Assembly (NCBI GenBank): GCA_002633005.1
Contig: NMRA01000052.1
Coordinates: forward strand, 409,968 to 473,967
Length of the DNA stretch: 64,000 bases
Source of the DNA: Phoronis australis
Taxonomy: Eukaryota > Phoronida > Phoronidae
Direction of reading: 5' to 3'
Shown here in pieces: positions 1-12,320 of the stretch; position 1 is the stretch's first letter, and each line of letters begins with the position of its first letter. The notes under the pieces were generated by a model that saw nothing but the letters and a program-made list of their open reading frames with translations, did not search any database and was not told the origin of the DNA. Both the position numbers and the translations under genes were made by a program.

Positions 1-401
1 TTTGCCAGGTCGCATTTCACGAGTTGACATTACGTTAGGTTCAAAGCCTTGGTGTAATGCAACTTAACAATTTGACATAATCCTACTGCAGAAGTTCATC
101 AAGTAAAATTTATTTTGACGAAATTTCTAAACAAAAATAAATGAGAAACAAAAACAAATAGGATTTCTTTACCTTTAAAGTAAAACTGCGCTAACCTTCA
201 GAATACCTAAAAACGCAACTTCAACAATTTAAAAAATAAAACAAATTTGAGACCATTTTAAAGACGCCACAAGCTCCACTGCGGATACAATACAAACACG
301 GAAAACCAGAAGTGTTAAAGCAAAAGACAATGCTACCTTTGAAAACCATAGTTTACAATCGTGTTCGAGGTGGACCCATTTTTAGGGGTTTCTTTTGGAT
401 G

Positions 402-480
402 TAACGTGCCCACATTTTGAGAAACAGCTGATGTCCGTTATTCAATGGAGAAAACCGGTTCTCAAAATGCAGGCACGTTA
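402..480. mobile_element. 79-bp palindromic mini-element, copy 1
   Basis: The ends are inverted repeats, TAACGTGCC then CATTTTGAGAA. In reverse complement the body matches the element at 5906-5988 (GCATTTTGAGAACC, GTTTTCTCCA, then CTCAAAAT). This shows a family rather than a chance palindrome. Confidence 0.7.
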
Positions 481-1690
481 TATCTGACCTTCTTAATAAA
501 GCGAGTTGGCATTCCTAATAAAACATGATGAAAGTATAGACTGAATTGTGTTTTGACATTGCTTCAATAAGATTCCCGACATTACACTTAATCTCAAATT
601 CCAGTTTGTAGATTGTGAGGGTCTTTTACACCCCTTATTTCAGAACATGAACCTAAACACTCCGAGAAACACAAAATCAAAACAAAATCAATACCAGTTG
701 AAACACGCATTTGGTGCAATACGAGTGACACCAGTTAGGAGCTCATTTTCTGAGTTTTAGGACATTATTTATTTACATCCACACATTAGACAATTCTTTA
801 CATTAACCGAAGTCCATATGTTAGTTTTCAGACCTCAGATTTTTGGAATCTGAAAATCAACCCGTGAATCGGGTTTAAGTCTCAATGAAGTAATAACAAT
901 TTCAAGAAAAAAATGCTAAAGAAATTCGAAAAGGCGTTACCCACTGTAGCGATTGCTGTCGTGATTTATTGTCTGCGAAATACTGGAAAACCCATCCAAC
1001 TCGGAAAATTTCTTGTTTTTCGCTCATATTCTTCAGTATAAATGCCTTGCTTTAACAGTCAAGTATCAAAATAATCAACTTTATGAACAAAAAATGTTGC
1101 CATTCAAGAGCCTCATAGTCTTCATTCATAAAGTTAACGGTGAACTCGTTTTCTTCCAAGTGCTCTCAAGCATTGAGTATTTGCGCACTGATTCACATAC
1201 GGGTATTAGTGAACATACAATCGTCAACATTTCATGTAAAACTTGCATTTAGCACCTCATTACCCTATTCTTAGACTACATCCAGTTTCTTGACCCAGGC
1301 ACCCCTTAAAGATGGCCGGTCCTGTACACGCTCGCACCTACTTTCTCCACAAAGTGGAAAAATTAAGTTTTGGTACTAATAGAAAGGATTTAGAATTTCC
1401 AAATCTTAGTGAAATGCACGAGACATTTCAACCACTACCACTTTATCACGAGGTTTATAGCTATTTAAACTGAGCCACTTTCCTCTGATCAATGGATCAA
1501 GGATTACCATTCACATGCTGTACACGTCATTCACACACGTACAGCACGCACACGGTTTGCCAGCAATTTTTAGTGATTCGGATCATTAGTAATGTCTTGT
1601 AGATAAATGCAAAATCAGATTCATTAGTAAGTAGAGAAAAGGGTTGACACTAAACTGGTTTAAATCAAGCTATTTAAAATTCATCTACCG

Positions 1691-1828
1691 CTTCTCACAC
1701 ACGAAATATTTTATGCAGACTCTGTTTAATGTAGTAAATGGCAAAGCCTCCACGAAGACGCCTCACACACAAAATATTTTATGCAAACTCTGTTTAATGT
1801 AGTAAACGGCAAAGCCTCCACGAAGACG
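1691..1828. repeat. Tandem duplication, unit 68-70 bp
   Basis: Two adjacent units (1691-1760 and 1761-1828) share TGTTTAATGTAGTAAA, GGCAAAGCCTCCACGAAGAC and AATATTTTATGCA. They differ at a few bases, so this is a real old duplication rather than an assembly repeat. Confidence 0.8.
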
Positions 1829-2566
1829 CAATATTTTAAGGCTATAGATTTTGAAAAAGACCAAGAACTGGATTGTAAATGAAATCCAGAGAACAGATTC
1901 TGAAAGCAATATCTCACTAGAAGGCAAATGAACAATGAGTGACTACAGACTTATGTAAATTCCAGTCAACAGACTTATATAATTTCCAGTCAAGTTAATC
2001 AATGTGCAAAATTAGAGAAAAGATAAATTCTCAGTCCTAGTTTTTCTGAAATTTAATCATTTTTTCATCTGGTAAAATATCACCAATTTCGAATGAAAAT
2101 AATAATTATATTATCATTTTTCATTTTTCAAGGGGTTCTTTGCCTTTCATATTATCAGACTCACAGCCAAGGATCACAACTTAAAAATGGTGAAGCATTA
2201 ATTTGTTGCTACTTGACCGTCTACAATTTAAAAATCAGATTATTTAAAAAAATCAAGAAAATAGAATTTCACATGTCCATCATATTGTCGTAAATACCGA
2301 TAAGTGAACTTTGACCCCAACATGGTGTGTATTGTACATACCTCCCAGTAAACAACAGCACCAATGTGGTTATGAAAATGGCAAGTATTTTTTTCTGAAA
2401 TTCAACAACCTTTTTCGTAACATTTTTTAATTTCACATCCAACACTTTAAAACAACTAAGCTGCGAGAAAGGCAAACAACACATTTCAGGGATAATTGTA
2501 ACAGAGTTCTATCAGTACAATAACCGGAAATAATCAGTATCGCTGTGAATGAAACAGCAATACTTG

Positions 2567-2567
2567 N
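2567..2567. other. Assembly gap (single N)
   Basis: One ambiguous base without duplicated flanks. Its true size is unknown. Confidence 0.9.
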
Positions 2568-2641
2568 AATTAGATTTACATGTGTTGGCATGAGCTAATC
2601 AGATTCTCACAATTCTACATGAAATTGCATGATGCACACTG

Positions 2642-3093
2642 CCATATATGAAGTGCCAAAACTGGGCTCTTAAAGGAGTACCTTTCTGCACATTGAAATG
2701 TGCTTAATCAATGCTTTAGCTTTGCTTAATCAAGGCATACTTTTAGCTCTAAAATGATTATTGTTCACCTCTTATTCAACACACACTTTTGCTTAATCAA
2801 CCTGTAATTTTACTAAATCAATGCGTACTTTTAGTCAGTTCATATGGTCTAGTCATGCCCAAGCCCTGAAATCTCACAACAGTGGAAGACTTTCTACATG
2901 GGCGCAAGGCAACTTTTGAAAAATGTGCAGACCAAGTAAATGACGGCACTTTTAACTTTGTTAGGAACAGGTACGTTTCAAACTACATTAAGTAAAACTG
3001 CGCGTTGATTAAGTAAAACTAAGCGTTGATTAAGCACATTTCAATATCCAGAATGGTACTCGTTTAAGAACTCTTTGGCGCATCATAGCTATG
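2642..3093. mobile_element. Foldback element rich in GATTAAG words
   Basis: The left part (2642-2835) and right part (2990-3093) are imperfect inverted repeats: CTCTTAAAGGAGTACCTTTC against the complement of GGTACTCGTTTAAGAACT, and GAAATGTGCTTAATCAATGC against the complement of GCGTTGATTAAGCACATTTC. Both arms contain short repeats of TTGATTAAG next to TAAAACT or TTTTAG. No coding frame. Confidence 0.6.
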
Positions 3094-3244
3094 AGGTTAC
3101 CACGCGTACACAAACAAATTTTACTCGTGAAAAATGAAATAAAATGTTTCTGTACATACAGACTAAAAGAATTTGATGGGCATTACACATAAACTTTTAG
3201 AAGCACAACCAAGACACTACCCAAAGTGCTCTCCACACACAGAC

Positions 3245-3292
3245 TTACCTTAGAACAAGTTACTCCTGGAAGGGCAACTTGTTCTAAGGTAA
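3245..3292. repeat. Perfect 17-bp hairpin
   Basis: TTACCTTAGAACAAGTT is followed by a 14-base spacer and its exact reverse complement. It stands just left of the foldback element at 3312. It may be a separate tiny palindromic element. Confidence 0.8.
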
Positions 3293-3311
3293 ATTCGCAA
3301 CTTCTAATCAC

Positions 3312-3559
3312 ATAAAATAGTAAAACTAGTAAAACTAAAATGACGAACGTCTGTACTGAAATATATTAAAATATCCCCATGTTTCGAGCAATGCGCTCTT
3401 TGACAAGGGAGTGTTACAGACTGCTGAGTACATGTAGATGGATGTACTCAGCAGTTCGTAGAACACCCTTGACAAAGAGCGCACCACTTGAAACGTGGGA
3501 TAATTTAATATATTTTTGTACCGATGCTAGTCGTTTTAGTTTTACTAACGGTATTTTAT
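3312..3559. mobile_element. Foldback element, arms of about 115 bp
   Basis: Almost the whole stretch folds on itself. The core arms (3375-3431 and 3443-3499) share GCGCTCTTTG-CAAGGG and CTGCTGAGTACA. The outer arms share TAGTAAAACTAAAA and AAATATATTAAA. The 94-residue open frame starting at 3379 runs through the palindrome and is not a gene. A transcript would form a long imperfect hairpin. Confidence 0.75.
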
Positions 3560-5905
3560 ATTTTTATTCGTCGGTAACTGCACGGCATTCCAACATCTAT
3601 TTGACTTTTAATCACTGTGTGGCAGCAAACTTGGGGCGGCAAACTTGGGCAAGGGCAAAGTAATTATCAGCTATAGTTACATAACAGACAGGTTTTCTTT
3701 TGTGTTCTGTGAATTCGAATCAGCTGTTCATTGTCATGCACAGAGCCACACCTTCAGCCTTACCCAATTATCAGATGTGTGTGTGTGTTTGGATGCTCCA
3801 CTTAAAAATGGGATGTCGGTAGTTGTACTAGTGCAAGTTGATCTAGGGTAGGGTTTATGTGGATGGGACTGAAAATCCTTTAAAAATTTTCCACCTTGTG
3901 ACAGTCTATAAAATTTGAGCCACTGAAGTTAAAGCTAGCATTACATTTTCTTGATTCAAAGGATTGGAACATTTTTTGGGTGATTTCTTAAATTTGCAAC
4001 ATTATTTGCCAACAAAAGAACAGACTTTAGAGTTCATATATCCTTGAAAAATAATTGCTGACAAGTTTTCATACATGTGTAATATCAAAGTGAATACATA
4101 ATGATTTGCTGTTGATCATAATTCTTGAATATGGGACAGCCAATATCGCCTATTCCTCAGTAAAATTTGGTACAAGGTTGAACCTTCAGCAAAATAATTA
4201 TTTTTTCACGTTCCCAAACTGAAGAATTTTAGCCGTACCGTATTCACATATACGTTCATGTACTAAAGAAAATGCAGATAATTAACAAATTTACGACATG
4301 ATAAATGGATTCATTGGCTTTAATTCCTGCCGAAGGCTTTTGTTCAAACAAGAAAATATGTAGGCCCTACTAAGACTGCTGTACACAAGGTTACAGTCAA
4401 GATTTTTCAATTTAGAATACAGTATGGCAGAACAGTAAAATGTTACTTTGTTAATTTTTTTAACTAGCCAAAACAGGAATATATTCATTTCGTTATCTAC
4501 AAAATAAACACATAATGATATTTAAGCACTTTCAACAATGCAGTGAGCTCTTTGAAAAATGGAAAAATAATTATTTTGGCAATCATTTTGAAGAGACTTA
4601 GACAAAAACATACAGAGACAATGTGTGCCTGTGGTTGAAAAATATACGACAGACATCAATACACAGAGCTAGTGTGATAGGGTTTGCATAAAAAATGTCG
4701 CCCCAGAGAAACAAGATATCGGAGTACTCAACTGCGGTCATCAAGAACGATTATCAATAACTTCTGTTGAAAAAAATCTGAAAATAGATAACACAGAGCA
4801 ATGTTTCCCACATCAAGAATCTTAGACCATCACAGCTGGGGAGGGATCAATACCACTTTTCCAATAGCAAATGCACAGATTCTCAGACTCAAAAAGCAAA
4901 CGATAGAATATGTAGTTGCCGATTAGCTTGAAAAACACTCCACCCTGATCTCCACAAAAATCTTGGCAGTGGGTGACACAAGCAATATGGCGTAGGCTCC
5001 GCAACAATTGTCCCATATTCCCAAAAACATCATACAAAAAACTTACTCACACGCGGAACACATCGTGATCATTGACCTTACCCTCTTGACTGATGTCCTT
5101 GGAGTACCTGAACGATTCCGCATTTTTCCAAAAAAAGATTCTTCCTAAACGTGCCTAGCAGTTACAATGAAGTTAATCCTATTTCCCACTTATCTTGTCA
5201 TGGTAAGCAATGGCCAGTGTTAAGTGCGAGCAGAAATAGATGAATGGAGTGTGTAATTACATTAAATGTAAAGGCAAATCGGGATTGGATGACCAGAATA
5301 AATACAATCAGATGGCCTGTTACACAGAAATCCTGGGTCCCTGTTGTTTATTGAAAACAAGGCTTGGACTAACGAGGCTAGATGAATTTCTCACGCAAAC
5401 CAACCAAAACAGTTCAATGGCAGGAACATTGTATTTAAAATAAGAATGGAACCATTCAAGTATAGAGATTACCTACAGTGGTGGGTAGATTTCTAACAAA
5501 TCCATCATCCCACAAAACCATCTCTATCCTGTACTAGTGAACCATTAAACGTAAACTGCAAAGTCAACTTCAGCTTTAACAATTAACAGACATCGGAGTT
5601 AATTCTAGCTGATCATATGGTCATCAAAGTTATCACAACGTGGTGTAATATAACCTTTTCCATTGCCACATCAGTGACCGATGCTGATAACTTCGATGGA
5701 CACTGTTCCCATTGTAGTAACACATTGATGCTTCGCTGTTTAATCTACCTGTTTATTGCAAAGTAAACTTGAGCTCATAATTTTAATCCACGACCGAATT
5801 TAAGCATTCCCATTGACTGACACTTTCCTCAGCTTTTACATAAGAGGGAAATATCTTAAAGACACATACTAAAATGGAAATTTCACAATTAGAAAAATTG
5901 TCACT
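3560..5905. other. No gene seen
   Basis: AT-rich sequence with scattered frames under 75 codons, none recognisable. The longest minus frame (4,822-5,037) is cysteine-containing but matches nothing I know. Confidence 0.55.
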
Positions 5906-5988
5906 AAAGGGGGCCTTGCATTTTGAGAACCAGTTTTCTCCACTTAGTAACGCGCATCAAACTGGTTCTCAAAATACAGAACCCCTTT
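5906..5988. mobile_element. 83-bp palindromic mini-element, copy 2
   Basis: The arms are AAAGGGGGCCTTGCATTTTG against AAAGGGGTTCTGTATTTTG, then a shared AGAACCAGTTT. The inner 65 bp match the element at 402-480 in the other orientation. The outer few bases differ from copy 1, so only the TTTTGAGAACC body is shared by both copies. Confidence 0.7.
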
Positions 5989-6289
5989 CAATGACTTGCC
6001 GAAAGATAATTCCATTTCAATTAGATCTGCAAATGTAAATAACCAAAATGTAGTGTCATCCGCAGACATTATCACACCTGTATGTGAACGTAAAAAGAAA
6101 CCTTCATACTGATAATAAATAAAGAAGCAGTAGTTTATTTTATCATACTGACATATCTCCACTGATATGAGACCCAGCCCCAAGGGCTTACAAGTCAGTT
6201 TAAACATAAATACCATAAATGATCACAATATACTACATATATTGTTACGTATGCAATGTTTGGTCTTATTTGAAAAATCTTATACATCT

Positions 6290-6807
6290 TTTTCTTCAGC
6301 GTTCCCGGCCATGTAGCTTAGATAGTCAGTCTGGTCTTCTGGACGAAGTCGGCAGTTCTGCCGTCAGGCTCCACAGTTTTACCTTGAGTTCCACCAAACT
6401 GGGCCATGTCTGGTGCCTTAGGGTCTTGGATTCCCCTCACCAGTCGCTAAAGGTGGGTCCTTTCGAGGCTTAGGACCTGGCGCTGTCACCGCCTGGCTAA
6501 CCACGGGATGAGCACCAAACCATCTAATATCTGTTTGGCAGCACATGGTTATGTTTCGGAGTGCCCTTCTCATAGACTGGTTGCCTTCTATGGCTGATGA
6601 GCTCAGTCTGCTCAGGTTTTAATGTGAGAGTTGTCCATCTCGTAGGTAACCGGAGCAATATTTTTACAGGGTAAGGGAGTTGGCCTTGCATCCAACCCTA
6701 GTGTGACCCTAGGGAGTGTTTGGGGTGAATTTCATCTGATCTCTACCTTTCGACCTGCCTGACATGGGTAGCCCTGCCAGAAGTTTTAAACTCCCGCCGG
6801 TAAAGCT
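6290..6807. repeat. Repeat-like GC-richer block beside the LINE remnant
   Basis: This block is clearly richer in GC than both flanks and has no coding frame. It contains phrases such as GACCTGCCTGACATGGGTAG and GCCGGTAAAGCTCTACAGGT that look like the tail of an interspersed element. It ends directly against the LINE remnant. I cannot name the family. Confidence 0.35.
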
Positions 6808-7158
6808 CTACAGGTCATGGAGAAACGCAAGCTGTTCCGCCATGACAAGGCATACATCCCAGGAAAAGATCTTACATATGAAATCCATGGCATGTTTCAA
6901 CAACAGTTCACTGGTCATGATGAAAGCCAATTTTTGGGAATTAGTTTTCCCATAAAAGTCCACATTGGTTTTAGCAATAAAATCTGCTTGTTTGTTATTA
7001 AACTTTGGACATGACACAAGGAAATGCGATTCCGTCTCTGGTTCCGTCTCAAAAAATTTACAAGTTCTTTCATTTTCACCTAAACCTCTAAAACGACCGA
7101 CTTCAATCATAAGTGGTAGTATACTAGTAAACCCAAACGTAATGGAACAAAAACGGAT
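6808..7158 (-). mobile_element. LINE remnant, C-terminal end of reverse transcriptase ORF
   Basis: The minus-strand frame from about 7158 reads FTSILPLMIEVGRFRGLGEN, ERTCKFFETEPETESHFLVS, CPKFNNKQ. The pattern IEVGR...R-C...E-E-HFL--CP is the tail found after the reverse transcriptase domain in many LINEs of marine invertebrates (CR1/L2-like). The second cysteine of the finger is replaced by Phe (CKFF). A stop lies just upstream and no other RT motif is visible, so this is a dead 5'-truncated copy. Confidence 0.6.
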
Positions 7159-7579
7159 CGTTTAGATCGTGAAATATTTCTAAGAACATAAACTGTCGTG
7201 TAAACGTTGTTTTGCAAAACTTACATAAACAGGTAACGTTCCATTAAAATTTTCAACACAGTCAATGTCCAGAAATATACTTGTTACTTTTGGACATCAA
7301 TTTCTTTCACTGATGCTATAATCATACAAAAAAATCTTACATTGTCTGTTATTATCCACAGACAAAATTCTATTCCAAAGTCTAAGTATACAAATGTTCT
7401 CTACTTTATTCACAGAAACAGCGCACCCTTCAGTCAGCTTCTGGAAATGATCTAAGAAATGCTTTTCAACTTTTCTAAACCTTTAAAACTAAACCCAGCT
7501 GCAGGAGAAAGGCACCGCATAAAAATAATAACAGTTTTACCCAGAAAACGCCGACTAACATTTGCACCATTTACTAACA

Positions 7580-7610
7580 TGAAATCGGTCTCCTAACATT
7601 CCTTACCATG
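7580..7610. repeat. Dispersed 150-bp repeat, short inverted copy
   Basis: GAAATCGGTCTCCTAACATT is the reverse complement of the AATGTTAGGAGACC block in the copies at 21.7 and 34.7 kb. Only this part of the family unit is visible here. Confidence 0.5.
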
Positions 7611-7689
7611 ACAGGTTCCCAGCATGCACCACTAACGAATTCACAGACAATACGTGTATGGGCCATTCGCCAATTTTCATGAGTCACTT

Positions 7690-7830
7690 ATGGTTTCTAT
7701 GGTCTTGTTGGTAACGAAAACAGAATCCTGATGGTAATGAAAATGGCGAGATGAATTTTATGAAAATAAAAAGCTCAATTTGATTTTTGTTTTTAAAAAG
7801 GCAAATCCCAGTTCTAAATTTTGTCTACCT
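7690..7830. repeat. Dispersed 150-bp repeat, copy
   Basis: Shares TTGTTGGTAACGAAAACAGAATCC, given here as TTGTTGGTAACGAAAACAG then AATCC, and a later TTTTTGTTTTTAA block with copies at 12.2, 21.7, 25.5 and 34.7 kb. No coding frame and no poly-A tail, so whether it is a SINE or a MITE is open. Confidence 0.55.
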
Positions 7831-9703
7831 TCATAAAGCTACTTCTCCACAACCTAAGAATGAAAACCGAGGAGACTTGCACCAAAACTGTGCACTTGCA
7901 ACAAAGCATTCAAAATTCCTCTAAAACCTCTTTCATGAAAAGTAAAATGTGAACCTGTGATAAACATTTTATGTGCATGACTTAATGGGTAAACCCCACT
8001 AAATTTAACACTATGACTTTAACATTTCCACTGCAAGAAATCTTAAAGGCAGTCGTAAATTTAAAAAACACCATACATTACAAAATTCAACTAAACACAA
8101 AATTAAATTTTAAGGACCTCCTTGGCAAGAGACAGATATACTGATGTTACCAGTTAGACTAGACAGAATTTATAAATAACCAACCTTGATGACTCGCATA
8201 TCCTTCATGTTCTGTGTAAAACATCTATCACCTAGAATGACTTCATCCCCGTCTTGGAGAAATCACAGTATCGAAACAGCCAATAACAGAAACTTCATTG
8301 AAAAACCGCAGACCCATTGAGTGACAATTACACGAAAATTCACACAGCAGAAGAGGCTAACAATCTGATAATAGCACCACAGTTGGCAAACACAATTACT
8401 ACTGATATTACTGAGGCGCAGGCTTTACAAATAGAAATCTAAGCTGGGGAGTGCGATCCCTAGTAAAACAAGGTTGCATTTAGAATTCCAGGACTGGTGT
8501 TTATACTCACTAGTGCAGTTCCCCATTGAAAGATATGGTGGAAACAAAAACCACTTCAACTCACCCAAGTGGATTTCAACAAGAGACACGCTTCCCCATT
8601 TTATACCCGCTGAAAGAATTTTGAAGAGCTTTATTGTAAGCACACAGTTTGGGTGTGAGTCTCTGATTTTTTTACTTTCAAGGGGTTAAGTGATGCGGAA
8701 AAGTAGCTTCATTTAGGTAGAATATGTTTCACAATGGATAGCAGAGTTGTTGTAGGGTTGTTTAAGTAAACAGTTCAAAATTTAAGTGTATTGGAACATA
8801 ACGGTATGATGGAAAGACTAATGTCAACCCATTTTGGCTGGTGCAAGTAAAGAGCAGCTCACAATGAAGACAAAGGGAGGAGAAAATAAAACAATAGTGA
8901 GTAAATAATAATGCAATTTCTGTGTGAAATTTAGAAGTAATTTTTCCATTAAAATTTCAATTACAAAAATTTTTGCACTAGGACAGGATTTACCCCGATT
9001 TATGAGCATTGTGAATTCCACCAAATTTGCCTGACCAATGCCGTGAAATTTTATTCATGAGTTACCACAGTTTGTTTACTCAATTAAGAGATAGTGCCAA
9101 TGTCTACCAATAGGAGCGACAAAAATACCAGTATTCCGCAGTGAGCAGTAATAGTTGACAACACAAATTTTTCCTGAAACATCACCAGAATTTTGAAATA
9201 CATGAAAATGCAGCTTAGGTCTAAAAATGTGCTGAAGATTTAGGGAAAACAGTTGAATCCCACTGGGGCTGTTACATACAACTGGATACAGATATTTTAA
9301 GTTTGTAATAACGCAGTTGATTATTTCAATTTAACATTGAATACCACAACACAAGGGAATATTTTAGAAGAAATATTTGCCCACAGATACACACAATATC
9401 AAATTCCAAAGCTTCAGACATCAACCAGAAACGTGATACTTTATAATGAGGTAAGCCAATTCAATCAAAAATCAATCATCCCCCGTTCTTGATTATACAC
9501 ACCACTTTGCTTTTAGAGGAGATGGATAGAAGTTGGGCCTCATCAAAGTTTAAATTTACATTAAATTACTTTTTTAGGAAATGTCATAGTCAGACTAGCT
9601 AAGGCCAAAAAATAGAACAATTGTTTAGGGTCTGTGCCCAACTCAATTTGAAACATGTGCCTCCAGGTTGGAAGAAAAGAAGGGATCTCCACCCATTACA
9701 GCC

Positions 9704-9835
9704 GCATCAGGCGATGTGGGGAAAAATATCCTGACCCATTTGAGCAGGCATCAGGTGACACTGAAGAAAAAAGAAAGAATGACCTATTTCAATGGGCATC
9801 AAGTGACACTGAGAAAAAAGACCAGAAACAAGTAT
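9704..9835. repeat. Three-unit tandem repeat, about 44-48 bp
   Basis: Units start GCATCAGGCGATGTG (9704), GCATCAGGTGACACTGAAG (9748) and GCATCAAGTGACACTGAG (9796), each followed by an A-rich tract. Open frames across it are by-products of the repeat. Confidence 0.65.
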
Positions 9836-10385
9836 GATATTTTCATTGGCCTTACAACAAAGCTACAAATATCACCTTACCCCATGAAGTATTGTAAGTA
9901 AAGGGTGCTATTGTGGCTGGACTAGTTTAGCATTGCAAATTGTGAAAAAAACATGGTGAGACCTATCTGTTATCCATAATATAACTTGAAGTTTTGCAGA
10001 CAAAACTTTTGAGCAGCATTTTGAGGCTATCATTCATTCAGCAGATGAATATGTCAATTCAAATAAGCATGCTCCTTATCAATGACAAACATGAACCTGC
10101 GCTTCATGCTTATACTTAAACTCAAAAATTCAAAAACGAACAAGGTCTTGGTCATATAAATAAAAACCTGGCCCAATATAAAGTTGCACACAAAACTAAG
10201 AATTCAATTGCTGAACAAAAATATGTACCTGTTCAACATTCCTGGACTTCTTATGTCATCTCTATAACTTGTCCACAATGCACATAGCAACAGCAATGTA
10301 CAGCTGCTTTAAAAAAGCACAAAATCCCAATATCCAATCTAGAGATATCAGAGCAACCGCAAGCATTTTAATCCACACCCGGATG

Positions 10386-10456
10386 AACTGATTCAAAAGT
10401 CAAGTTCCAACTTGTATTGGTTCTTGAATCTATTCACTTTATTGAACAATAAAGTG
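10386..10456. repeat. Two adjacent palindromes
   Basis: GATTCAAAAGTCAAGTTCCA... closes on TTGAATC with a central CAAGTTCCAACTTG. Directly after it CACTTTATTGAACAATAAAG plus TG is a perfect 10-bp hairpin with a two-base loop (10435-10456). Confidence 0.6.
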
Positions 10457-12177
10457 GCGGAGTGTCATACTTCCAGGAAGAGGACTATACAACTAAGGGA
10501 ATGTGAGTTACCTCATGTTACGTACTTTGCAACAGTACACTTACAAATAGTGCCTCAATAACATACCAAATAGGCTTTCAAGCACAGACCACCTTTCAAG
10601 TTACAACTGTTTTCTCAGCGAAATATATATTACCTTTCTTAAGCATTTCAGTAAGGTAGATGTCTCTTGCAAATCCTGCATCTGGTAGACAGATTCTTGA
10701 TGCGATACCATCAGAGCTAGACTTACAAGTGAATTTAGAACATGCTATTGCGTTCACCACATAGTTAACCCTGCCACAGAATCACGAGTTAGGTTATTGA
10801 AGCAAGCACTTAACACATTTTCAATACTGATTGTTCAGGTAATGCGAACATTATAAAAAATACACAATTAACAGGTTGTTACACGATACCAAAGCACTGG
10901 CATGAGTCTGGAACACGCTTTTGTAGTAAACAAAATACAACAATGGAAAGTCTTTGGGTCAAGTTGCCAAGACTAGTATCAAGGAACTAGCTATATTGTA
11001 AACACACGTTTTCTAGGATACATAAATATACTACATGAGCTGAGTTGACTTTGTCAAGTCGATGAGTTGGCAGAAAGGTAAAAAATATTTCACAACAGTG
11101 GTGGTATTAAGGCAGGTGAAAATTTTTGTTTTTATCCATTTTTGGTTTGTTTAGATTGTTTGGAACTGAAAGTGGACAGAATTTTACAAGTTTTCACAAA
11201 GTTTTGATCTTTTTCTACAAACACGACAAGGTCATTGGCATTCAATGCTAATGTTTTTTTTGTTTTTTAAAAAAATATTTATTGAGGATAAAAGTAGAAG
11301 ACACGGTCATCTTAAGCAAAAAAGTTCATCTTCCAGACGGTCCTCACAAAAATACATTCACCAAACATGGTAATGAACAATGATATAAACAATGAATGGG
11401 ACATGAAGATACAATGATTATCAATGACAATGGAATTGATAATGGTAAAGTAGAAAATTTTATATACAAAGAAAGTGATAATGATAAGATTAAAGCAGTC
11501 AAGAATAATTATTTTAAATAAAAATGGGAAAACCATGTACAAACAACTGTAGTGTTGCCATGAGATCATATGAAAGACACAATTATCACACTCATGTATT
11601 GATTAAGTTGAGCTGTCGGGGGGGAAACTAATTATTTTTTTAGCAATTATTGTTGAAGAATGTAAGGACAATTGGCTTTGGGGAATTGTTTTGTATCAGG
11701 TTTGAAGATCCTGATTTGTTTTGATGCTTATAAGAGAGCAGAAAAATAATTTTAATTTAATTTTAAGCACCTTATTTGCCAAACTTAGGTCCAGCAACTT
11801 TTAAGCTATGGTATTTTTTCCAAAACAACTCTGGCTTCAAGTGCTGTGAAATGTTAATAACAAACAAAGCCAGCCTTGACTTGATGGTGCACGTTAGCCA
11901 TCCGCTCTTCCAAGTGAAGTGTGGTAGCTCATTGACAGTATTTTTGCTCACGAACACAATTCTTTTCTCACTAACTCTTTATGTTCTCACACAGTGCAAT
12001 ACTGCTTTTTCAACCACATGAAGCAATTATGTTAAAGCCTTCCGACTTGACTGTATTTTTGTTATTTTAGATAGACCCATGAATACATTTCAAAATAAGA
12101 AACGCAATTTAGAGCATCATTTCTCCATGTTTACCTGCTAAAAGCAAAAATTGGCAATACCCAGTATTAGGATTGCA

Positions 12178-12320
12178 TGGCCCAACCCAATAAACTACAG
12201 CCACTGATGATTTTGATGTTCTTGTTGGTAACAGAAACAGAACCAATTTTACTAAAATTAGAGGCAATTTTCGTTTTTAGCAGGCTACAACAGGGCAAAA
12301 AGAAGCTTTAAGCACTCATA
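12178..12320. repeat. Dispersed 150-bp repeat, copy
   Basis: Begins CCCAATAAACT like the 25.4-kb copy, then GATTTTGATGTTCTTGTTGG, TAACAGAAACAG, and TTTTCGTTTTTAGC before GGGC and GAAGCTTTAA. It lacks the AATGTTAGGAGACC block. Confidence 0.5.

Larger units (their letters stand above)
481..2641. other. No gene seen
   Basis: AT-rich sequence with only the tandem duplication at 1,691. Open frames are short and have no recognisable domain or good splice borders. Confidence 0.6.

Noticed and set aside
3379-3663. 94-residue open frame
   Set aside because: It lies in a long palindrome and has no protein-like features.
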